Below are positions 28,531 through 39,223 of a DNA stretch of 60,817 nucleotides, piece after piece. The DNA comes from Clostridiaceae bacterium (GTDB lineage Bacteria > Bacillota > Clostridia > Oscillospirales > Butyricicoccaceae): positions 1 to 60,817 of the forward strand of contig JAEDEU010000002.1 in NCBI GenBank assembly GCA_016293155.1, written 5' to 3'. Below the pieces are notes generated by a model, which ran no database searches, was not told where the DNA came from, and worked only from the letters and a program-made list of their open reading frames with translations. Numbering within the stretch: position 1 is the first letter of the stretch; every line of letters starts with the position of its first letter. Position numbers and translations under genes: made by a program.

Positions 28531-29124
28531 TTACTTGGAGTACAGCTCGACGATGAGGTGCTCTGCTACTTCGTAATCAATATCGTCACGAGCCGGCATA
28601 GCGATAACCTTGCCCTCGAAGCTGTCCTTCTCGCGCTCCAGCCACTTCGGGGTGGAAACGGAGCCGTTCTCCTCGATCAGTGCCTTGAACTTCGCGGAGG
28701 AACGGGACTTCTCGGAAACAGCGATCACGTCGCCCGGCTTAACCAGGTAGGACGGGATATTGACCTTCTGACCGTTCACGGTGAAGTGAGCGTGGGAGGT
28801 CAGCTGTCTAGCCTCGCGGCGGGTGTTTGCAAAGCCCAGACGGAATACAACGTTGTCGAGGCGGCGCTCGAGCAGCTGCAGCAGGTTCTCACCAGCCTTG
28901 CCTTCCATCTTCTCTGCCTTTTCGTAATATCTTCTGAACGGGGTCTCCAGGACGCCGTAGATGAACTTAACCTTCTGCTTCTCGTTGAGCTGCATTGCGT
29001 ACTCGGACTGCTTTCTTCTGCCCTGCTTCGGCTGTCTCTTGGTCTCCTTGGAAACGCCCAGAACTGCCGGAGAAATGCCCAGAGTCTTGCATCTCTTGAG
29101 GATCGGCTGATTATTCTTTGCCAT
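28531..29124 (-). CDS. rpsD: 30S ribosomal protein S4
   Basis: 197 residues. S4-domain motif [20 protein letters not shown]-terminal [15 protein letters not shown] with few cysteines, so the zinc-free form. Primary 16S binder. The genomic position after rpsK is the standard one. Confidence 0.98.
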   Translation of the reverse strand: MAKNNQPILKRCKTLGISPAVLGVSKETKRQPKQGRRKQSEYAMQLNEKQKVKFIYGVLETPFRRYYEKAEKMEGKAGENLLQLLERRLDNVVFRLGFANTRREARQLTSHAHFTVNGQKVNIPSYLVKPGDVIAVSEKSRSSAKFKALIEENGSVSTPKWLEREKDSFEGKVIAMPARDDIDYEVAEHLIVELYSK

Positions 29125-29149
29125 GATTTGTTATCCTCCTTACTACCTA

Positions 29150-29551
29150 TTACACTCTTCTTCTCTTCGGCGGACGGCAGCCGTTGTGCGGGATCGGGGT
29201 AACGTCCTTAATCATAGTTACCTCGAGGCCGGTAGCCTGCAGTGCGCGGATTGCTGCCTCACGGCCGGAGCCCGGGCCCTTTACGTAGACCTCAACGGTC
29301 TTCAGGCCATGCTCCATAGCTGCCTTAGCAGCGGTCTCTGCTGCGGTCTGTGCAGCAAACGGAGTGGATTTTCTGGAACCGCGGAAGCCCATCTCACCAG
29401 CGGATGCCCAGGAAATTGCGTTACCGTTCAGATCGCTGATGGTAACGATGGTATTGTTGAAGGAAGAACGGATGTGAGCCGCACCCTTTTCAATGTTCTT
29501 TCTCTCACGGCGCTTTCTGCTGACAACGCCCTTCTTCTGATTCTTAGCCAT
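29150..29551 (-). CDS. rpsK: 30S ribosomal protein S11
   Basis: 133 residues with a basic N-terminus ([17 protein letters not shown]) and the signature [20 protein letters not shown]; ends in [11 protein letters not shown]. Platform protein of the 30S subunit. Confidence 0.98.
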   Translation of the reverse strand: MAKNQKKGVVSRKRRERKNIEKGAAHIRSSFNNTIVTISDLNGNAISWASAGEMGFRGSRKSTPFAAQTAAETAAKAAMEHGLKTVEVYVKGPGSGREAAIRALQATGLEVTMIKDVTPIPHNGCRPPKRRRV

Positions 29552-29567
29552 TGTTCAGAACGCCTCC

Positions 29568-29939
29568 TTACTTCTTCTTGTTCGCAATGGTCTTCTTCGG
29601 ACCCTTTCTGGTACGAGCATTGGTCTTGGTTCTCTGACCACGAACCGGCAGGCCGCGTCTGTGGCGCAGGCCGCGGTAAGAGCCGATCTCTACCAGGCGC
29701 TTGATGTTCAGCGCAACTTCACGACGCAGGTCGCCCTCTACGAGGATGCCCTTCTCGTCGATCACTTCACGAAGCTTGATCTCCTCAGCCTCGGTCAGGT
29801 CCTTTACGCGGGTATCCGGATTGATACCAGCGGCAGCCAAAATATCGTTGGCAGTCTTTCTGCCAATACCGTAAACGTAGGTCAGGCCGATCTCTACGCG
29901 CTTCTCTCTCGGAAGATCTACACCGGCGATTCTTGCCAT
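29568..29939 (-). CDS. rpsM: 30S ribosomal protein S13
   Basis: 123 residues. Starts [20 protein letters not shown]; helix-hairpin [13 protein letters not shown]-terminal [20 protein letters not shown]. Head protein contacting the P-site tRNA and the intersubunit bridge. Confidence 0.98.
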   Translation of the reverse strand: MARIAGVDLPREKRVEIGLTYVYGIGRKTANDILAAAGINPDTRVKDLTEAEEIKLREVIDEKGILVEGDLRREVALNIKRLVEIGSYRGLRHRRGLPVRGQRTKTNARTRKGPKKTIANKKK

Positions 29940-29960
29940 ATTAATTGTACCTCCTAGTGC

Positions 29961-30354
<394 letters not shown>

Positions 30355-30355
30355 C

Positions 30356-30625
30356 TCAAATCCCTCCCTTGCTTGATGATGAGTCTACGGGAATGCAGGC
30401 TGCCAGAGCCTTGCGCACCTCGCTGTTTGCCGGCGGCTTTTCGCCGATCTCCAGTTCGCAGTGCGTTACAAACTCGACATGCTTGCGTTTTTTCTTCTTT
30501 GGTCTTTCGACCCGTCTTGTCCGCCCGTCGCTGAGGTACACAAACGGCTCCTCCTCGGCGATGACAAGAAAGTATCTGCCCCGGTCGCGCCCGTTGACTG
30601 AGCGGACGATGTCCGAAACGTGCAT
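30356..30625 (-). CDS. KOW-domain RNA-binding protein (L14e-like)
   Basis: 89 residues. The N-terminal 45 residues form a KOW/L14e-like beta barrel ([20 protein letters not shown], then [20 protein letters not shown]). The C-terminus is Ser-rich with no motif. Clostridia often have such a gene between map and infA; it is thought to bind RNA or the ribosome but its role is not established. Start codon shares one base with the map stop (TAATG). Confidence 0.82.
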   Translation of the reverse strand: MHVSDIVRSVNGRDRGRYFLVIAEEEPFVYLSDGRTRRVERPKKKKRKHVEFVTHCELEIGEKPPANSEVRKALAACIPVDSSSSKGGI

Positions 30626-31392
30626 TACAGTTCCTCCCCGTTTTCCAACAGCGTGAGGATTTCCGGATCGCCATCCGTGATCGCGATCGTATTTTCGTAA
30701 TGGGCGGAAAGCTTTCCGTCCAGCGTCTTGACGGTCCAGCCGTCAGACAGACACTTTACACCGAATACACCGGCGTTTACCATAGGCTCAACTGCCAAGG
30801 TCATTCCCGGCTGAAGTCTCATACCGTGTCCCGGGCGTCCGAAGTTCGGAACCTCCGGGGACTCATGGAGTTCAGCGCCAACGCCGTGTCCGACATAGGT
30901 GCGCACAACGGAAAATCCGTTTGCCTCAACATAGGTCTGTACAGCGTGGGAAATATCGGATACGCGCTTGCCGGCAACAGCAAGCTTGATACCTTCATAG
31001 AAGCTCTGTCGGGTTACGGCGATGAGTCTTTTTGCCTCCTCGGAGACCTCTCCGCAGGGGATTGTCATCGCACAGTCTCCGTGGAAGCCGCCTATATAAG
31101 CTCCCACGTCAACCTTGACGATATCGCCCTCGTGAATCACACGATTCTTGGACGGGATACCGTGGATGACCTCATCATTCACAGAGACACAGGCGCTTGC
31201 CGGGAACCCGCCGTAGCCCAAAAAGGACGGCTTTGCACCGGCATCTTCAATCGTCTTACGGACGACGCGGTCGATCTCTGCGGTCGTGACTCCCGGCTTC
31301 ACAGCACGCGCCGCCGAGGCTCTCGCCTCAGCGGTAATGCGTCCTGCGATACGCATCAATTCCAGTTCTCTACTGGATTTAATCTTAATCAT
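30625..31392 (-). CDS. map: Methionine aminopeptidase, type I
   Basis: Removes the initiator methionine. 255 residues without the extra N-terminal zinc domain, so type Ia. Metal ligands are recognisable in KVDVGAYIGGFHGDCAMT, the GHGVGAELHESPEVPN histidine region and LAVEPMV. Its start shares one base with the adk stop. Confidence 0.97.
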   Translation of the reverse strand: MIKIKSSRELELMRIAGRITAEARASAARAVKPGVTTAEIDRVVRKTIEDAGAKPSFLGYGGFPASACVSVNDEVIHGIPSKNRVIHEGDIVKVDVGAYIGGFHGDCAMTIPCGEVSEEAKRLIAVTRQSFYEGIKLAVAGKRVSDISHAVQTYVEANGFSVVRTYVGHGVGAELHESPEVPNFGRPGHGMRLQPGMTLAVEPMVNAGVFGVKCLSDGWTVKTLDGKLSAHYENTIAITDGDPEILTLLENGEEL

Positions 31393-32021
31393 TACAGTCC
31401 GAGCGCCTCACATGCGAGCTTCTGAACCTCTTCCATAGCGACATCGCCCGGAATGGTCTTCAGCTTGCCCAGCTTCTCATAAAAGCCCTTGACCGGCTCG
31501 GTCTGGTCGTGGTAGGTCTTCAGGCGAGCCAGAACGGTCTCCGGAGCGTCGTCCTTGCGGATGACAACCGGGTTGCCGCACTTGTCGCAGACACCCTCCA
31601 CCTTGGTCTTCATGTTGGTGAGATTGTAGGTGGCACCGCAGGTCAGGCAGACGCGTCTGCTGGACATACGGCCGACGATGGTCTCATCGGCAACCTCAAG
31701 GGACAGTGCGCAGTCCATCGGAACCATGCTCTCCAGCGCCTCAGCCTGCGGCACGTTGCGCGGGAAGCCGTCCAGGATGCAGCCGTTCTTGCAGTCCGGC
31801 TGTGCCAGGCGCTCCTTGATGAGGCCCAGAATCAGGGAATCCGGAACCAGATCGCCTGCGTCCATGTAGGACTTTGCCTGCTTGCCCAGCTCAGTTCCGT
31901 CAGCGATTGCTGCGCGGAGCATATTGCCGGTCGAGATGGTCGGAACGCCCATCTTCTCCACCAGATAAGATGCCAGAGTGCCCTTGCCGGCACCCGGTGC
32001 ACCGAGTAATACCAGTTTCAT
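31392..32021 (-). CDS. adk: Adenylate kinase (zinc lid)
   Basis: ATP + AMP to 2 ADP. 209 residues. P-loop GAPGAGKGT at 7-15; AMP-binding DGFPRN; the LID holds four cysteines C125, C128, C145 and C148, the zinc-stabilised form common in Firmicutes. Between secY and map. Confidence 0.98.
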   Translation of the reverse strand: MKLVLLGAPGAGKGTLASYLVEKMGVPTISTGNMLRAAIADGTELGKQAKSYMDAGDLVPDSLILGLIKERLAQPDCKNGCILDGFPRNVPQAEALESMVPMDCALSLEVADETIVGRMSSRRVCLTCGATYNLTNMKTKVEGVCDKCGNPVVIRKDDAPETVLARLKTYHDQTEPVKGFYEKLGKLKTIPGDVAMEEVQKLACEALGL

Positions 32022-32031
32022 TGTTATCTCC

Positions 32032-33315
32032 TTACTCCAGGAAGCCCTTGTAATTTCTCATCATCAGCTGGCTCTCAAGCTGGCGAACCGTCTCGAGTGC
32101 AACGCCGACTACAATCAGCACGGAGGTGCCGCCCAGTGCAACGCTGCTCAGGCTGCTGTTGATCGCGCCGATCAGCATCGGAACCGCAGCGACAATCGCA
32201 AGGAACAGCGCACCCATAAAGGTGATCTTGTTCAGTGCCTTGCTGATGAACTCACTGGTCGGACGACCCGGACGGAAGCCCGGAATGAAGCCGCCGTTCT
32301 TCTTCAGATTGTTTGCAATCTCCACCGGATTGAACTGAATGGCTGCATAAAAGTATGCAAACATAAAGATCAGCAGGAGATACAGCAGAATATAGAACGG
32401 GCTTCTTGCCTCGAACAGATTGAAGAAGCTCTCAGCGAAGCCGCCGGCCTTCGGATTTGCCAGCATCTTGATCGTGGACGGCAGCGACATGATGGAAGCC
32501 GCGAAGATGATCGGCATAACACCGGATGCGCTTACCTTGATCGGCAGATGCGTGGACTGACCGCCGTACATTCTGCGGCCGACCTGACGCTTTGCGTACT
32601 GGATCGGAATTCTGCGCTCTGCATTGTTCGTGAAAACAACGAAGGTAACGATTGCCAGAGCAACCACTACCACCAGCAGCGCAACAATGATGCTCACGCC
32701 GCCGTTTGCAACCAGCTCGTACAGCGTCTGAACCATTGCCGGACCGCGGGAAACAATGCCAGCAAACAGGATGATGGAAATACCATTGCCGATGCCCTTT
32801 TCGGTGATGCATTCACCCATCCACATGATGAGCGCTGCGCCCGCGGTGAAGGTCATGACAATGACAAAGCCCGGCCAGAAGCCCGTTTCTGCCAGCAGAT
32901 TCTGGCTTCTGAGAAGGACATAGTAGGAATAGCCTTGCAGGAGACCCAGCAGTACACCGACGATGCGGGTAATCATGGTCATCTTCTGCTTGCCTTCCTC
33001 GCCGCCGTCACGCACCAGTCGCTCCAGCGCCGGAATGGCGACCGTGAGCAGCTGAATGATGATGGAAGCATTGATATACGGAGTGACGGACATTGCAAAG
33101 ATGGTTGCATTGCTCAGACCGCCGCCCGAGAATACGTTCATGTATCCCAGCATGGTGCCGGATACGGAATCGAAGTACTGCGACAGCAGTGCAGTGTCGA
33201 TAAATGGTACAGGAATAGAAGAACCTAAGCGGAACAGAACCAGCACAAACATCGTGTAGACAATGCGCTTTTTCAGCTCCGGTACATGCCATGCATTTCT
33301 TAAGGTCTCGATCAC
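32032..33315 (-). CDS. secY: Preprotein translocase subunit SecY
   Basis: Channel subunit of SecYEG. 427 residues, ten membrane segments, plug-helix region SVSGTMLGYMNVFSGGGLSN and cytoplasmic loop IPIQYAKRQVGRRMYGGQST. GTG start one base after the rplO stop, with GAGGTGG inside the rplO end: tight translational coupling. Confidence 0.97.
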   Translation of the reverse strand: MIETLRNAWHVPELKKRIVYTMFVLVLFRLGSSIPVPFIDTALLSQYFDSVSGTMLGYMNVFSGGGLSNATIFAMSVTPYINASIIIQLLTVAIPALERLVRDGGEEGKQKMTMITRIVGVLLGLLQGYSYYVLLRSQNLLAETGFWPGFVIVMTFTAGAALIMWMGECITEKGIGNGISIILFAGIVSRGPAMVQTLYELVANGGVSIIVALLVVVVALAIVTFVVFTNNAERRIPIQYAKRQVGRRMYGGQSTHLPIKVSASGVMPIIFAASIMSLPSTIKMLANPKAGGFAESFFNLFEARSPFYILLYLLLIFMFAYFYAAIQFNPVEIANNLKKNGGFIPGFRPGRPTSEFISKALNKITFMGALFLAIVAAVPMLIGAINSSLSSVALGGTSVLIVVGVALETVRQLESQLMMRNYKGFLE

Positions 33316-33316
33316 C

Positions 33317-33760
33317 TTATACCACCTCGGCCTTTCCTCCTGCAGCCTCGATTTTCTCCTTAGCGGAAGCGGAGAAAGCAGCAGCCTGAACGGTCAGCTT
33401 CTTCTCAATTGCGCCATTGCCAAGAACCTTAACGCCGTCCAGTTCCTTCTTAACCAGACCGGCAGCGATCATATCAGCAACGGTAACAACTGCGCCGTCC
33501 TCGAACTTAGCGTTCAGGTCAGCGATGTTAACAACTGCGTTCTCGGTGCCAAAAATGTTGTGGAAACCGCGCTTCGGCAGGCGGCGTGCCAGCGGCATCT
33601 GGCCGCCTTCAAATCCCGGACGTACACCGCCGCCGGAACGAGCCCACTGGCCCTTCTGACCGCGGCCGGCAGTCTTGCCGTTACCGGAACCCTCGCCGCG
33701 GCCCTTGCGGAATGCCGGGCGGGTAGAGCCTACAGACGGCTTGAGATCCTGTAATTTCAT
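33317..33760 (-). CDS. rplO: 50S ribosomal protein L15
   Basis: 147 residues with Gly/Lys-rich N-terminus ([20 protein letters not shown]) and globular C-terminus ([19 protein letters not shown]). Late-assembly 50S protein; spc operon. Confidence 0.98.
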   Translation of the reverse strand: MKLQDLKPSVGSTRPAFRKGRGEGSGNGKTAGRGQKGQWARSGGGVRPGFEGGQMPLARRLPKRGFHNIFGTENAVVNIADLNAKFEDGAVVTVADMIAAGLVKKELDGVKVLGNGAIEKKLTVQAAAFSASAKEKIEAAGGKAEVV

Positions 33761-33776
33761 GCTCTGTGGCCTCCTC

Positions 33777-33959
33777 TTATACGTTCGCCTCGACCTTGAT
33801 CAGATAGGAGATCTGTGCGATCTTGCCCTTGGTCTGAGCATTGTCCGGCTGAATGGTTACATCATTGATGGTTTTCAGTCCCAGGGAATGAGCGGTGGCA
33901 ATGTGCTTCTGCTTTCTGCCAGCCAGGCTCTTAACCAGGGTAATCTTCAGGTTTTCCAT
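33777..33959 (-). CDS. rpmD: 50S ribosomal protein L30
   Basis: 60 residues, short bacterial L30: [20 protein letters not shown] and [11 protein letters not shown]. Between rpsE and rplO. Confidence 0.97.
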   Translation of the reverse strand: MENLKITLVKSLAGRKQKHIATAHSLGLKTINDVTIQPDNAQTKGKIAQISYLIKVEANV

Positions 33960-33975
33960 GAACTACCCCTCCTGA

Positions 33976-34473
33976 TTAAAGTTCCTCGACGGACTTGCCG
34001 CGTACAGCAGCTACCTCAGCTGCATCACGCAGCTGCTTCAGTCCCTCGATGGTTGCACTTACAACGTTCTGCGGATTGTTGGAACGCAGGCACTTGGTAC
34101 GGATGTCCTTGATGCCAGCCATTTCAACGACTGCACGAACTGCGCCGCCGGCGATAACACCGGTACCAGGTGCAGCCGGCTTCATGAGAACTCGGCCTGC
34201 GCCGAACTCGCCGATTACCTCGTGCGGAATGGTAGAACCGGTCAAGCTAACCTTGATGAGGTTCTTCTTGGCATCCTCGATGCCCTTGCGGATTGCGTCC
34301 GGTACCTCGGAAGCCTTGCCCAGACCAAAGCCGACGGTGCCCTTCTGATCGCCTACAACAACCAGTGCTGCAAACTTGAAGATACGGCCGCCCTTAACGG
34401 TCTTGGATACGCGGTTGAGTGCGACAACCTTCTCCTGGTACTCGGAATCGCGCTGATTATACTTTCCAGCCAT
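33976..34473 (-). CDS. rpsE: 30S ribosomal protein S5
   Basis: 165 residues. N-terminal double-stranded RNA-binding fold ([20 protein letters not shown]) and signature [20 protein letters not shown]. Contributes to decoding fidelity. Confidence 0.98.
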   Translation of the reverse strand: MAGKYNQRDSEYQEKVVALNRVSKTVKGGRIFKFAALVVVGDQKGTVGFGLGKASEVPDAIRKGIEDAKKNLIKVSLTGSTIPHEVIGEFGAGRVLMKPAAPGTGVIAGGAVRAVVEMAGIKDIRTKCLRSNNPQNVVSATIEGLKQLRDAAEVAAVRGKSVEEL

Positions 34474-34491
34474 GTGTTAACCTCCTCCCGA

Positions 34492-34851
34492 TTAAAACTG
34501 CAGACCGCCCTCGCGGGCACCCTCTGCCAGTTCCTTGACTCGGCCGTGGTATACATAACCGCCGCGGTCAAATACGACCGTGTCGATACCCTTAGCCTTT
34601 GCGCGCTCAGCGACCATCTGGCCAACCTTGCGTGCTGCTTCCTTGTTTCCACCGTACTCGGTGAAATCCTTCTCGGTAGAAGAGGCTGCTGCGAGCGTTA
34701 CGCCGGCAACATCGTCGATTACCTGAGCGAAAATATTCTTAGAGCTTCTGAAAACATTCAGACGCGGACGAGCGGCAGTGCCGGAAACCGTGCCGCGAAC
34801 TCTCTTATGGCGCTGTAAGCGCTGCTTGTTGGAATCCTTCTTCGAAACCAT
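34492..34851 (-). CDS. rplR: 50S ribosomal protein L18
   Basis: 119 residues. [20 protein letters not shown] at the N-terminus and the ending [20 protein letters not shown]. 5S rRNA-binding protein. Confidence 0.98.
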   Translation of the reverse strand: MVSKKDSNKQRLQRHKRVRGTVSGTAARPRLNVFRSSKNIFAQVIDDVAGVTLAAASSTEKDFTEYGGNKEAARKVGQMVAERAKAKGIDTVVFDRGGYVYHGRVKELAEGAREGGLQF

Positions 34852-34867
34852 TTAGGCACACCTTCCT

Positions 34868-35422
34868 TTACTTCTTCTTCTTGCCGCCGGTCTTACCTTC
34901 CTTGCGGCGGATATACTCGTCAACATACTTGATGCCCTTGCCCTTGTACGGCTCCGGCGGTCTCTTCTCGCGGACTTCTGCTGCGAACTGACCAACCTTC
35001 TGCTTGTCGGCACCGGAAATGACGATTCTATTGCCCGGCTGCTTCGGTACGTCGATGGAGATATCATCGTTCTCCTCAACGATAACCTGATGAGAGTAGC
35101 CCAGGTTCATAACCAGCTGCTTGCCCTGCTTCAGGACACGGTAGCCGACACCGTTAACCTCCAGCTCCTTCTTGAAGCCCTCGGTAACACCGATAATCAT
35201 GTTGTTGATCAGGGTGCGGGTCAGACCGTGCAGAGAGCGGTTCAGCTTCTCATCGTTCGGACGGGTTACAGTGATAACGCTGCCGTCGATTGCAACGTTC
35301 ATGTTCGGATGCAGCTCACGGGTCAGAGTGCCCTTTGCGCCCTTTACGGTAATTACGTTGCCGTCGAGCTTCACATCGACGCCAGCCGGTACCGTAATCG
35401 GCTGTCTGCCAATTCTAGACAT
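34868..35422 (-). CDS. rplF: 50S ribosomal protein L6
   Basis: 184 residues, two tandem L6 folds; signature PEPYKGKGIKYVDEYIRRKE near the basic C-terminus. Located near the factor-binding site of the 50S subunit. Confidence 0.98.
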   Translation of the reverse strand: MSRIGRQPITVPAGVDVKLDGNVITVKGAKGTLTRELHPNMNVAIDGSVITVTRPNDEKLNRSLHGLTRTLINNMIIGVTEGFKKELEVNGVGYRVLKQGKQLVMNLGYSHQVIVEENDDISIDVPKQPGNRIVISGADKQKVGQFAAEVREKRPPEPYKGKGIKYVDEYIRRKEGKTGGKKKK

Positions 35423-35437
35423 ATTACAGTACCTCCC

Positions 35438-35833
35438 TTACCATACGAACGCCAGGATCTCACCGCCGACATTCAGCTCGCGAGCCTTCTTGTCGGTCAT
35501 GACACCCTTAGAGGTGGAAATAATTGCGATACCGAGGCCGCGGAGTACCTTCGGCAGCTCCTGCACACCAGCGTACTGGCGCAGGCCCGGCTTGGATACT
35601 CTCTTGAGGCCGGTAATAGCCTTCTGATTGTTAGCCGAATACTTCAGCTGGATGCGGATCGTGCCCTGTCCGCCTTCAACGATCTGATATCCCTTGATAT
35701 AGCCCTCGTCGAGAAGGATCTGTGCGATAGCCTTCTTCATACCGGAAGCCGGAACATCAACAGTTGCGTGGCGAGCATTTGCAGCATTTCGAATGCGGGT
35801 CAACATATCCGCGATCGGGTCAGTGATATGCAT
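35438..35833 (-). CDS. rpsH: 30S ribosomal protein S8
   Basis: 131 residues; [20 protein letters not shown] at the N-terminus and [20 protein letters not shown] at the C-terminus. Primary 16S helix-21 binder and a known translational regulator of spc operons in enterobacteria. Here it is preceded by a 244-base gap with terminator, -10 box and hairpins, so it probably starts a separately controlled segment. Confidence 0.98.
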   Translation of the reverse strand: MHITDPIADMLTRIRNAANARHATVDVPASGMKKAIAQILLDEGYIKGYQIVEGGQGTIRIQLKYSANNQKAITGLKRVSKPGLRQYAGVQELPKVLRGLGIAIISTSKGVMTDKKARELNVGGEILAFVW

Positions 35834-36077
35834 GTTTGCTCCTCCTTGTCGAAGTTAGGGAGTCTGTCTCCCCACTTTTCTGCTGTGTACCCCTTGTACA
35901 ACAGCAGCGCGTTTTGCCTTTAGACATCATTTTAGCAGCACGCGCCATTGATTATTATACAGGAATCTGTCAAAAAAAGAAACAGTTAATGACGATAAAT
36001 TTTATACAAAATTTACAATCGCCATCAACTGTTTTCTCTACATTTTAACCAGCGTATGCCGGTGTCCTGTTAATTTC
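35834..36077 (-). promoter_or_regulatory. Leader/intercistronic region between rpsN and rpsH
   Basis: 244 bases without a gene, the only large break in the ribosomal superoperon. In transcription order: a strong terminator (36033-35971), TATAAT (35954-35959) with a poor -35, then hairpins at 35880-35907 and 35858-35872, and the rpsH ribosome binding site AAGGAGGAG. Confidence 0.6.
35971..36033 (-). terminator. Internal terminator after rpsN
   Basis: Arms 36018-36033 and 35981-35996 pair over 16 positions (two G-T pairs) and the stem can extend inward through A/T pairs; TCTTTTTTTG follows on the minus strand. Confidence 0.8.
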
Positions 36078-36263
36078 TTACCAGGAAGCCTTTCTGACGC
36101 CCGGGATCTGGCCCTTGTAAGCCAGCTCACGGAAGCAGATACGGCAGATGCCGAAGTCACGCAGGTAAGCATGCGGACGGCCGCAGATCTTGCATCTGTT
36201 GTAAGCACGAGTGGAATACTTCGGAGCAGCCTGCTGCTTCAGTACCATTGCCTTCTTAGCCAT
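36078..36263 (-). CDS. rpsN: 30S ribosomal protein S14, type Z
   Basis: 61 residues, the short zinc-binding form: C24, C27, C40 and C43 in [20 protein letters not shown]. Terminal [12 protein letters not shown] is conserved. Last gene before the internal terminator. Confidence 0.98.
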   Translation of the reverse strand: MAKKAMVLKQQAAPKYSTRAYNRCKICGRPHAYLRDFGICRICFRELAYKGQIPGVRKASW

Positions 36264-36277
36264 TTAACTACTCCTCC

Positions 36278-36820
36278 TTACTTTGCAAACGGTGCGCCCA
36301 GTGCGGAGAGAAGCTCACGAGCTTCCTCGTCGGTCTGAGCGGTGGTGCAGATTGCGATGTCCATGCCGCGGATCTTGTCGATGCGATCGTACTCGATCTC
36401 CGGGAAGATCAGCTGCTCCTTCAGGCCGCAAGCGTAGTTGCCGCGTCCGTCGAAGGAATTTGCGCTGATGCCGCGGAAGTCGCGGACGCGCGGGAGTGCG
36501 ATGTTGAAGAAACGATCCAGGAACTCCCACATACGGTCGCCGCGCAGGGTAACCTTAACGCCGACCGGCATACCCTCACGCAGGCGGAAGTTTGCAACCG
36601 ACTTCTTCGCACGGGTGATAACCGGCTTCTGACCGGTGATTGCGGAGATGTCACGAACGATTGCGTCCAGGACCTTCGGATTGCCGTTTGCTTCCTTGCC
36701 GCAGCCGACATTGATGACGATCTTGTCGAGGCGCGGAATCTGCATCGGGGACTTATACTCAAACTTCTTCATCAGAGCAGGTGCAACCTCTGCCTGATAC
36801 TTATCCTTTAATTCTGGCAT
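36278..36820 (-). CDS. rplE: 50S ribosomal protein L5
   Basis: 180 residues; [36 protein letters not shown], and the ending [20 protein letters not shown]. 5S rRNA binder. Confidence 0.98.
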   Translation of the reverse strand: MPELKDKYQAEVAPALMKKFEYKSPMQIPRLDKIVINVGCGKEANGNPKVLDAIVRDISAITGQKPVITRAKKSVANFRLREGMPVGVKVTLRGDRMWEFLDRFFNIALPRVRDFRGISANSFDGRGNYACGLKEQLIFPEIEYDRIDKIRGMDIAICTTAQTDEEARELLSALGAPFAK

Positions 36821-36833
36821 TGTTTACACCTCC

Positions 36834-37151
36834 TCAAATCGTTTCGCCGCAGTGCTTGCAAACCTGAACCTTCTTGCCGTCCTCCAGGAACTTGAAGGCC
36901 GGACGGGTCGGCTTGTCGCACTTCGGGCATACCTTCATAACCTTGCAGGCACGCAGAGCGCCCTCGCGCTTTACGATACCGCCGGTCTCGCCCTGGCGGC
37001 GCGGCTTGGTGTGGCAGGTAACGAAGTTAACGCCTTCGATTACTACCATACCCTTCTGCGGGTTTACGGAAAGGACCTTGCCGCGCTTGCCCTTTTCCTT
37101 GCCGGACAGGACAACAGCGGTGTCGCCCGTCTTGATGTGAAGATTATTCAT
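36834..37151 (-). CDS. rplX: 50S ribosomal protein L24 with C-terminal zinc ribbon
   Basis: 105 residues. N-terminal KOW fold (KTGDTAVVLSGKEKGKRGKV). The C-terminus carries two CxxC pairs, C75/C78 and C98/C101, a zinc-ribbon form common in Clostridia and absent from the enterobacterial protein. Assembly initiator of the 50S subunit. Confidence 0.97.
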   Translation of the reverse strand: MNNLHIKTGDTAVVLSGKEKGKRGKVLSVNPQKGMVVIEGVNFVTCHTKPRRQGETGGIVKREGALRACKVMKVCPKCDKPTRPAFKFLEDGKKVQVCKHCGETI

Positions 37152-37165
37152 TTACGGGGACCTCC

Positions 37166-37534
37166 TTACAGTACTTCCGGTGCGAGGGACAGGATCTTCA
37201 TATAGTCCTTGTCGCGAAGCTCTCTTGCGACCGGCCCAAAGATACGGGTACCTCTCGGGTTCTTATCTTCCTTGATGATAACTGCTGCATTCTCGTCGAA
37301 ACGGATATAGCTGCCGTCTGCACGGCGAACGCCCTTAACGGTGCGCACGATAACAGCCTTGACTACGTCGCCCTTCTTAACTACGCCGCCCGGAGTTGCC
37401 TTGCGGACAGAGCAGACGATTACGTCGCCGATGTTGCCGTACTTACGGGTGGAGCCGCCGAGAACACGAATGCACTTCAGCTCCTTTGCACCGGAGTTAT
37501 CCGCTGCACGGAGGAAAGTTTCCTGCTGAACCAT
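37166..37534 (-). CDS. rplN: 50S ribosomal protein L14
   Basis: 122 residues; [20 protein letters not shown] and [20 protein letters not shown] are family hallmarks. Lies at the subunit interface. Confidence 0.98.
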   Translation of the reverse strand: MVQQETFLRAADNSGAKELKCIRVLGGSTRKYGNIGDVIVCSVRKATPGGVVKKGDVVKAVIVRTVKGVRRADGSYIRFDENAAVIIKEDKNPRGTRIFGPVARELRDKDYMKILSLAPEVL

Positions 37535-37548
37535 GTGTGCGCTCCTCC

Positions 37549-37806
37549 TTACTTAGCCTTTTCGATGATTTCTACAAGTCTCCATCTCTTGTCCTTGGAC
37601 AGAGGTCTGGTCTCCATTACGCGAACGGTGTCGCCAATGCCGCACTCGTTGTTCTCGTCATGTGCCTTCAGCTTGTAGGTTCTCTTAATGATCTTCTTGT
37701 ACAGTGCGTGCTGTACGCTGTCTTCGATCGCAACGACAATCGTCTTGTCCATCTTGTCAGAAACGACCTTGCCGACTCTTGTCTTGCGGAAAGCTCTATC
37801 AGACAT
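37549..37806 (-). CDS. rpsQ: 30S ribosomal protein S17
   Basis: 85 residues; [20 protein letters not shown] and the OB-fold ending [20 protein letters not shown]. Early 16S binder. Confidence 0.98.
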   Translation of the reverse strand: MSDRAFRKTRVGKVVSDKMDKTIVVAIEDSVQHALYKKIIKRTYKLKAHDENNECGIGDTVRVMETRPLSKDKRWRLVEIIEKAK

Positions 37807-37821
37807 GTGTAGTTACCTCCC

Positions 37822-38025
37822 TTACGCCTTGTCCGCAAGCGCGCGCTCGCGGAGAATAGTGTTGACTCTGGCAATATCGCGCTTGACGTCTGCGATTCTG
37901 GTCGGGTTCTCCAGCTGATTGAGTGCCAGCTGAAGTCTCAGGTTGAACAGTTCCTTCTTGAGCTCAGTCAGCTTGGTGGAAAGCTCCTCAGCGGTCAGCT
38001 CTCTGATCTCTTTTGCCTTCATCAT
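37822..38025 (-). CDS. rpmC: 50S ribosomal protein L29
   Basis: 67 residues (66 if the second ATG is used): [20 protein letters not shown], long helical hairpin, [16 protein letters not shown] overlaps the rplP stop. Near the exit tunnel, where trigger factor and SRP dock. Confidence 0.97.
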   Translation of the reverse strand: MMKAKEIRELTAEELSTKLTELKKELFNLRLQLALNQLENPTRIADVKRDIARVNTILRERALADKA

Positions 38026-38450
38026 ACTTCACCACCTGTCTCAGTCTCGCGCACGACGAACTTGGTCTTAACCGGCAGCTTGTGGCTTGCCAGACGCAGT
38101 GCCTCACGTGCGACCTCTTCGGAAACGCCGGCGATCTCGAACATTACGCGACCCGGCTTGACAACTGCAACCCAGTACTCCGGGGAGCCCTTACCGGAAC
38201 CCATTCGGGTCTCAGCCGGCTTCTCGGTGATCGGCTTGTCAGGGAAAATCTTGATCCAGACCTTACCGCCACGCTTGGTGTAACGGGTCATCGCGATACG
38301 CGCTGCCTCGATCTGGCGGGAGGTGATCCAGGACGGCTCTACAGCCTGGAGGCCGTACTCGCCGTGGGATACCTTATTGCCGCGAAGTGCCTTGCCCTTC
38401 ATGCGGCCCTTGTGTACTCTGCGGTACTTTACTCTCTTCGGGAGAAGCAT
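38022..38450 (-). CDS. rplP: 50S ribosomal protein L16
   Basis: 142 residues; [40 protein letters not shown]. Contacts the A-site tRNA. One base shared with the rpsC stop. Confidence 0.98.
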   Translation of the reverse strand: MLLPKRVKYRRVHKGRMKGKALRGNKVSHGEYGLQAVEPSWITSRQIEAARIAMTRYTKRGGKVWIKIFPDKPITEKPAETRMGSGKGSPEYWVAVVKPGRVMFEIAGVSEEVAREALRLASHKLPVKTKFVVRETETGGEV

Positions 38451-39208
38451 TAGTTGTTGCCTCCTTCCTGGCGCTGCTGACGACGGCGGAAGCCACCACG
38501 GCGGTCGCGGCGATCGCGACGGTCACGGCGCTCAAATGCCGGCTTCGGAGCTTCGATGTTGCGGTTCAGACGCGGGCCGCCCTGCAGGACCTCGCCCTTG
38601 TAGATCCAGACCTTGACGCCGATCTTGCCGTAGGTCGTATCAGCCTCAGCAAAGCCGTAGTCGATGTCTGCACGCAGGGTCTGCAGCGGGATGGTGCCCT
38701 CGTGGTAGTGCTCAGAGCGTGCGATCTCTGCGCCGCCCAGACGGCCGGAGCAGCAGGTCTTGATGCCCTTGGCGCCCATGCGCATTGCACGGCCCATGCA
38801 CTGCTTCATTGCACGGCGGAAGGAGATACGCTTCTCCAGCTGAGAAGCGATGTTCTCAGCAACCAGCTGTGCATTGGTGTCCGGATTCTTGATCTCAATG
38901 ATATTGAGGGAAACCGGCTTGCCCAGTCTCTTCTCCATCTCAAGACGGAGCTTTTCGATATCCTCGCCGCCCTGGCCGATAACAGCACCCGGACGTGCGC
39001 AGGAGATGAAGATCTTGACCTTGTTGTTGCTGCGCTCGATCTCGATGGTCGGAACGCCTGCGTCCTTCAGGGTCTTCTTCAGATACTTACGAATGTTGTA
39101 GTCTTCCACGAGAAGGTCGCCGAACACATTGTCCTTGGCAAACCAGCGGGAATCCCAATCTTTAATTACGCCGACACGAAGACCGTGCGGATTGACTTTC
39201 TGTCCCAT
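38450..39208 (-). CDS. rpsC: 30S ribosomal protein S3
   Basis: 252 residues. [20 protein letters not shown] at the N-terminus, KH domain [17 protein letters not shown], then the C-terminal domain. The tail from about residue 220 is a run of Arg/Asp repeats ([13 protein letters not shown]), longer than in many relatives. Forms the mRNA entry helicase region. Confidence 0.97.
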   Translation of the reverse strand: MGQKVNPHGLRVGVIKDWDSRWFAKDNVFGDLLVEDYNIRKYLKKTLKDAGVPTIEIERSNNKVKIFISCARPGAVIGQGGEDIEKLRLEMEKRLGKPVSLNIIEIKNPDTNAQLVAENIASQLEKRISFRRAMKQCMGRAMRMGAKGIKTCCSGRLGGAEIARSEHYHEGTIPLQTLRADIDYGFAEADTTYGKIGVKVWIYKGEVLQGGPRLNRNIEAPKPAFERRDRRDRRDRRGGFRRRQQRQEGGNN

Positions 39209-39223
39209 AGTTTACCTCCTCGC

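Noticed and set aside
35954-35973. TTGACA at 35968-35973 as the -35 of an rpsH promoter
   Set aside because: It lies only eight bases from the TATAAT box, too close to act as its -35; at 17 bases the hexamer is poor.
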